A stretch of 8,313 nucleotides of DNA from NCBI GenBank assembly GCA_030689795.1, contig JAUYEO010000139.1, positions 1 to 8,313 of the forward strand, written 5' to 3'. This DNA is from Desulfobacterales bacterium (lineage in GTDB: Bacteria > Desulfobacterota > Desulfobacteria > Desulfobacterales > RPRI01). This document shows, one piece after another, positions 5,347 through 8,313 of the stretch. Position 1 is the first letter of the stretch. Every line of letters begins with the position of its first letter. Under the pieces are notes generated by a model. That model made no database searches. It worked only from the letters and a program-made list of their open reading frames with translations, and was not told the DNA's origin. Both the position numbers and the translations under genes were made by a program.

Positions 5347-7737
5347 TCAATTTATACAAACGCGGCGAACCTCGCTGATATCCGTAAACCCCTTGAAGCA
5401 CTTCAATATCCCGTCCTGTTTGAGAGTGGTCATCTCTTCTTTCATCGCCTGCTCGAAAAGGTTTTCGGAAGTAGCTGATTTTTTAATCATCCTCTTTATT
5501 TCGGGTGTGCCTTCCATTAGTTCGTGAATTCCGAGACGGCCCTTGTATCCTGTGCCAGAGCATGTGTCACATTGGCCGGTTTTATACATAACAAGATCCG
5601 GAGAATATTTTATGCCTGTTGCTTCAAAGTATTGTTTGCCGTAGTCCATGACTATTTCTTCAAACTCTTCAGATGAGGGATGATATTCCTGTCTGCAGTT
5701 TGCGCACAATCTTCTTACAAGCCGCTGGGCCATTACTCCAAGAAATGCATCGGAAAAATTCAAAGGGTTAAGCCCCATATCCAGCAACCGTGTCACGGTT
5801 TCAGGCGCGCTGTTTGTATGAAGTGTAGAAAAAACAAGATGCCCGGTAAGTGAAGCCTCAACACCTATTGACGCGGTTTCATGATCACGCATCTCTCCTA
5901 TCATTATGATATCCGGATCGGCACTTAAAAAAGCGCGCATTATCCTGGCAAAATCGAGCCCTATCTTGGGTTTCGCCTCGACCTGCCTTAATCCCTGCTG
6001 CGTAATTTCAACCGGATCTTCAGCCGTCCATATTTTGACGGTGGGTTTATTGATGTATCCAAGCGCCGAATGAAGGGAAGTCGTCTTTCCTGAACCTGTA
6101 GGCCCTACAACCAAAACAAGTCCATAAGGTTTTGCGACGATTTTTTTCATGACGGCGAGATTGCGCTCATTCAATCCCATCTTATCAAGTTCCATGGCCC
6201 CCGCCTTTGCGAGAATCCTGAGGACGACGTCCTCAAAACCGCCTGCTGTCGGGAGAGTTGCAACCCTGAGCTCAAAAGCCGGAATTCCTTTACGCCTGAA
6301 TTTTATCTTCCCGTCCTGGGGAAGCCTTCTTTCGGCTATATCGAGCGCCGCCATTATTTTTATCCTCGAAATAATGCCTTTTGCCATGGAATTGGGGGCT
6401 TTTAAATATTCCTGGCATACTCCATCCATTCGAAAGCGGATGCCCGTCATCTTTGTAACAGGCGACGGCTCAATATGAATATCAGAGGCGTTCTTCCTGT
6501 AGGCGGCGATAAGAACCTGGTCAACCAGTTTAACGACATGGCTTGATTGTTCATCCGGCTCTTCTCCCGAAACTTCTTCCTCTACCTCTTCTTCGAAAGA
6601 TATATCAGGGATAATATCCAGCTCGGAATAATCATCGCTTTCCTGAGCGGCTTCTTCCGAACTCTTTCCGGAATCAAAAAACCGTTTTATATATTCTTCA
6701 ATATCCTCTTTTATGCCTACGGAAAAATTTATTTTCCTGGTCTTCATGAGAGTTTTGATATTATCCGATTTATTAAGGTTCTTCGGATCATCGACCAGGA
6801 TCTCAAGCCCTTCCTTATTCCAGCTCAATGGAATCCATATCTCATTGAGCAAAAAGGATTTCTTCAGATTTCCCAGGAGTTCAACCGGTGCAGGAATCTT
6901 CTGATCATAAATTCTAAACGGGCAGCCGTAAAATGCGGAAAAAGATTTTCCCATCTCTACTTTATTGATTTTATACTGATCTATGAGGATAAACTCAACG
7001 CTCTTGTTCATCTTTTTGGATAATGCGAAAGCTTTCTGGAGCTGGTCGGTTGTGACCATTTTGTTTCTGAGAAGATAATCGTATCTGGAATTAAAAGAAA
7101 GTGTGGATGATATGGCTTCAATTCTTTTGCCGATTTCAATATTTTTCGGATCGATTTTGGCTGCTGATTTGTATAGTTCGAGGGCGTTTTCCCGCTGGTC
7201 TCTCTTTTCCATTTCAAGGCCGAAACAGTAATTTATACTGGCCTTCTTCACATTATCTATTTTCCCGTCACTTATGATATTGGCAATTTTTTCCATTATC
7301 TTGTCCGGAGAAATAACTTTATAGAGAGACGCATACATCTCCGGAACAATTTTATCTACGGGATAATCAAGTAAGAACAGTTTTTCATATTCGGCAACGG
7401 CCTCTCCGAAAAGACCGAGCTCCTTGAAAGCACTGAAGCTGTCAAGAATCGCGGTAACATCCTCCTGACTGGAAAGGGATTTCAGCAGGGAAATATCTTC
7501 GACCGAGACGTGCTTTGAATCGGCATGCTCAAACTCTTCAATCATTTTTTTCAAGAGGTTTATCTGTTCATTAATCTCATCCTTTATTTTGCCGTCCAAA
7601 TTTGGGAAAAAAACAAAAATCTCCTCGTATATTCCAAGGGCTTCGGCATAAAGCCCCATGGAAAAACAGACCTTCGCTTCGTTGATTTTCGAATAAAGAT
7701 CTCTTTTGATTTCAGTACGAGGTAAAGCCACCTTCAA
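5347..7737 (-). CDS. TPR-containing GspE/PilB-family assembly ATPase
   Basis: A 796-residue cytoplasmic motor ATPase of the type II secretion / type IV pilus family, longer than typical GspE (about 500) or PilB (about 570). The N-terminal 215 residues contain at least three TPR-like units (about 19-50, 101-126 and 168-199, the last with 'ALELYKSAAKIDP'). An MshEN/GspE-N domain follows (about 217-355), then an acidic linker (about 358-398) and the ATPase core (400-796). The catalytic motifs are intact: Walker A GPTGSGKTT (545-553), Asp box TAEDPVE (571-577), Walker B IIMIGEMRD (610-618) and His box STLHTN (637-642). A zinc-binding tetracysteine of C678/C681 and C723/C726 is typical of GspE/PilB and argues against the PilT retraction class. 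The start is uncertain: TTG 7737 follows a stop codon directly and has GAGG four bases upstream, while GTG at codon 3 (7731) has it ten upstream. No pilin, platform or secretin gene is nearby. Confidence 0.93.
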   Translation of the reverse strand: MKVALPRTEIKRDLYSKINEAKVCFSMGLYAEALGIYEEIFVFFPNLDGKIKDEINEQINLLKKMIEEFEHADSKHVSVEDISLLKSLSSQEDVTAILDSFSAFKELGLFGEAVAEYEKLFLLDYPVDKIVPEMYASLYKVISPDKIMEKIANIISDGKIDNVKKASINYCFGLEMEKRDQRENALELYKSAAKIDPKNIEIGKRIEAISSTLSFNSRYDYLLRNKMVTTDQLQKAFALSKKMNKSVEFILIDQYKINKVEMGKSFSAFYGCPFRIYDQKIPAPVELLGNLKKSFLLNEIWIPLSWNKEGLEILVDDPKNLNKSDNIKTLMKTRKINFSVGIKEDIEEYIKRFFDSGKSSEEAAQESDDYSELDIIPDISFEEEVEEEVSGEEPDEQSSHVVKLVDQVLIAAYRKNASDIHIEPSPVTKMTGIRFRMDGVCQEYLKAPNSMAKGIISRIKIMAALDIAERRLPQDGKIKFRRKGIPAFELRVATLPTAGGFEDVVLRILAKAGAMELDKMGLNERNLAVMKKIVAKPYGLVLVVGPTGSGKTTSLHSALGYINKPTVKIWTAEDPVEITQQGLRQVEAKPKIGLDFARIMRAFLSADPDIIMIGEMRDHETASIGVEASLTGHLVFSTLHTNSAPETVTRLLDMGLNPLNFSDAFLGVMAQRLVRRLCANCRQEYHPSSEEFEEIVMDYGKQYFEATGIKYSPDLVMYKTGQCDTCSGTGYKGRLGIHELMEGTPEIKRMIKKSATSENLFEQAMKEEMTTLKQDGILKCFKGFTDISEVRRVCIN

Positions 7738-7792
7738 TTATCCTCACTTCAACTTCATTAATATACGAATATCCATATTTATTGATCATGAA

Positions 7793-8140
7793 CTACCTTT
7801 TAAAAAACCTGCCGAGCCCTTTTGAAGTCTTCGCGGGTTTCAGGGATGGAAGCAACACATCACAGTTTAATCTCACCAATGCCACCGGTGCTGAAGAGCT
7901 CATAAGAATCACCAGAAATCCCAGTTCGGTTTTCCTGATATACATTCTTCCGTCTTCAAATATCAGATCGCTTTCCCTGACTTTACTTATCGAGTCAAGA
8001 AAAAGTACCCAATCGCGTGTTTCAGGGTCTTCCGGTATCGCAGATAAAAAAGTTTTAAACAGCATCTCTCCCTGGGAAGAGAATAATACAATCCCTTTAA
8101 TTCCTTCAACACTTAAAAGGTCTTTAAATAATTCTTTCAT
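7793..8140 (-). CDS. Small roadblock/LC7-like protein (tentative)
   Basis: From the ATG at 8140 it is 115 residues, the usual size of roadblock/LC7 (MglB-like) proteins. The alternating pattern resembles that fold: an N-terminal helix (MKELFKDLLSVEG), a hydrophobic strand 'IKGIVLFSSQGEML', a middle helix, then paired strands 'GRMYIRKTELGFLVILMSS' and a last helix 'APVALVRLNCDVLL'. The basic tail ends GLGRFFKR. This is recognition by pattern, not by a diagnostic motif. The frame stays open to an ATG at 8233 (146 residues), but that start overlaps another open frame and runs over a repeated word. The ATG at 8140 has GGAAGG four bases upstream, so I prefer it. It precedes the GspE/PilB-like gene by 55 bases on the same strand and is probably co-transcribed. 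Roadblock proteins commonly regulate small GTPases or polarity; none is visible here. Confidence 0.66.
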   Translation of the reverse strand: MKELFKDLLSVEGIKGIVLFSSQGEMLFKTFLSAIPEDPETRDWVLFLDSISKVRESDLIFEDGRMYIRKTELGFLVILMSSSAPVALVRLNCDVLLPSLKPAKTSKGLGRFFKR

Positions 8141-8178
8141 ATCGCCTTCCACAAAATTTTTGTCCCAAACATCGACAT

Positions 8179-8192
8179 ACTCGTAAAAAGTC
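8179..8192 (-). repeat. 14-base word GACTTTTTACGAGT, copy 2
   Basis: On the - strand this repeats exactly the word at 59-72 on the + strand. Both copies appear to be intergenic, if the roadblock-like gene starts at 8140. A 14-mer match within 8.3 kb can occur by chance, so it is only a candidate dispersed element. Confidence 0.3.
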
Positions 8193-8196
8193 CATT

Positions 8197-8313
8197 TTAA
8201 TTGAGAATCTGCATTACTCTGTCCCGTGGGCATTTCGGACCTACGGCAGCAACCGCAGTCTCTTCATCCTGCTTCAAAATATAGTTGCGCGTTTCCCCGA
8301 TATCGATAAAAAC
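8197..8313 (-). CDS. 3' end of an unrecognised gene, cut by the window edge
   Basis: On the - strand this is the only frame open from the right edge. It runs 38 codons, starting VFIDIGETRNYILKQ, continuing through 'AVAAVGPKCPRDRV' and ending MQILN with TAA at 8197-8199. The composition and lack of stops look protein-like, but I recognise no family. It would lie just upstream of the roadblock-like gene, leaving 56 bases between if that gene starts at 8140. The evidence is limited to a short open frame, so it could be chance. Confidence 0.5.
   Translation of the reverse strand, partial: VFIDIGETRNYILKQDEETAVAAVGPKCPRDRVMQILN

Noticed and set aside
6547..7023. A 158-codon + strand open frame with hydrophobic stretches
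   Set aside because: It is opposite the MshEN and linker part of the ATPase gene; the hydrophobicity comes from reading acidic/Lys-rich codons in reverse.

Overview
The window looks like ordinary bacterial chromosome of moderate to low GC, most likely a Gram-negative of the Desulfobacterota (deltaproteobacterial) type. That assignment is an inference from gene content: a GspE/PilB-type ATPase carrying TPRs, a small roadblock-like protein, a GAF protein paired with gap, and TypA and RsmG. No rRNA, tRNA, CRISPR array, transposase or phage gene is visible.

Layout. Positions 1-351 are an AT-rich non-coding leader. It is followed on the + strand by a tight gene set: a stand-alone GAF-domain protein (352-915), type I glyceraldehyde-3-phosphate dehydrogenase (935-1945) and a YfcE-type metallophosphoesterase (ending at 2469). 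Everything from there to the right edge lies on the - strand and is read right to left. It comprises the 3' end of an unrecognised gene at the edge (stop at 8197), a roadblock/LC7-like small protein (7793-8140), a 796-residue TPR-MshEN-GspE/PilB ATPase (5347-7737), the 16S rRNA methyltransferase RsmG (4592-5296) and the ribosome-associated GTPase TypA/BipA (2473-4314). The two strands converge at the metallophosphoesterase and typA, whose stop codons are only 3 bases apart.

The most distinctive signal is a family of short extragenic repeats. Between rsmG and typA there are three perfect 26-bp tandem units (4404-4480), preceded by a longer 5' arm (4370-4403). They are followed directly by three imperfect 44-bp tandem units (4479-4610) that appear to be the same repeat in the opposite orientation. 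A further copy of the arm (1946-1997, 45 of 52 bases identical) sits between gap and the metallophosphoesterase. The repeats touch genes: the last 44-bp unit supplies the final residues and stop codon of rsmG, and the 1946-1997 copy sits on the expected translation start of the metallophosphoesterase.

Functionally, the left block combines a central glycolytic/gluconeogenic enzyme with a possible small-molecule sensor. The right block combines a pilus or secretion motor ATPase and a possible roadblock regulator with two ribosome-linked housekeeping genes. No pilin, platform protein or other secretion component is present, so the role of the ATPase cannot be fixed from this window.
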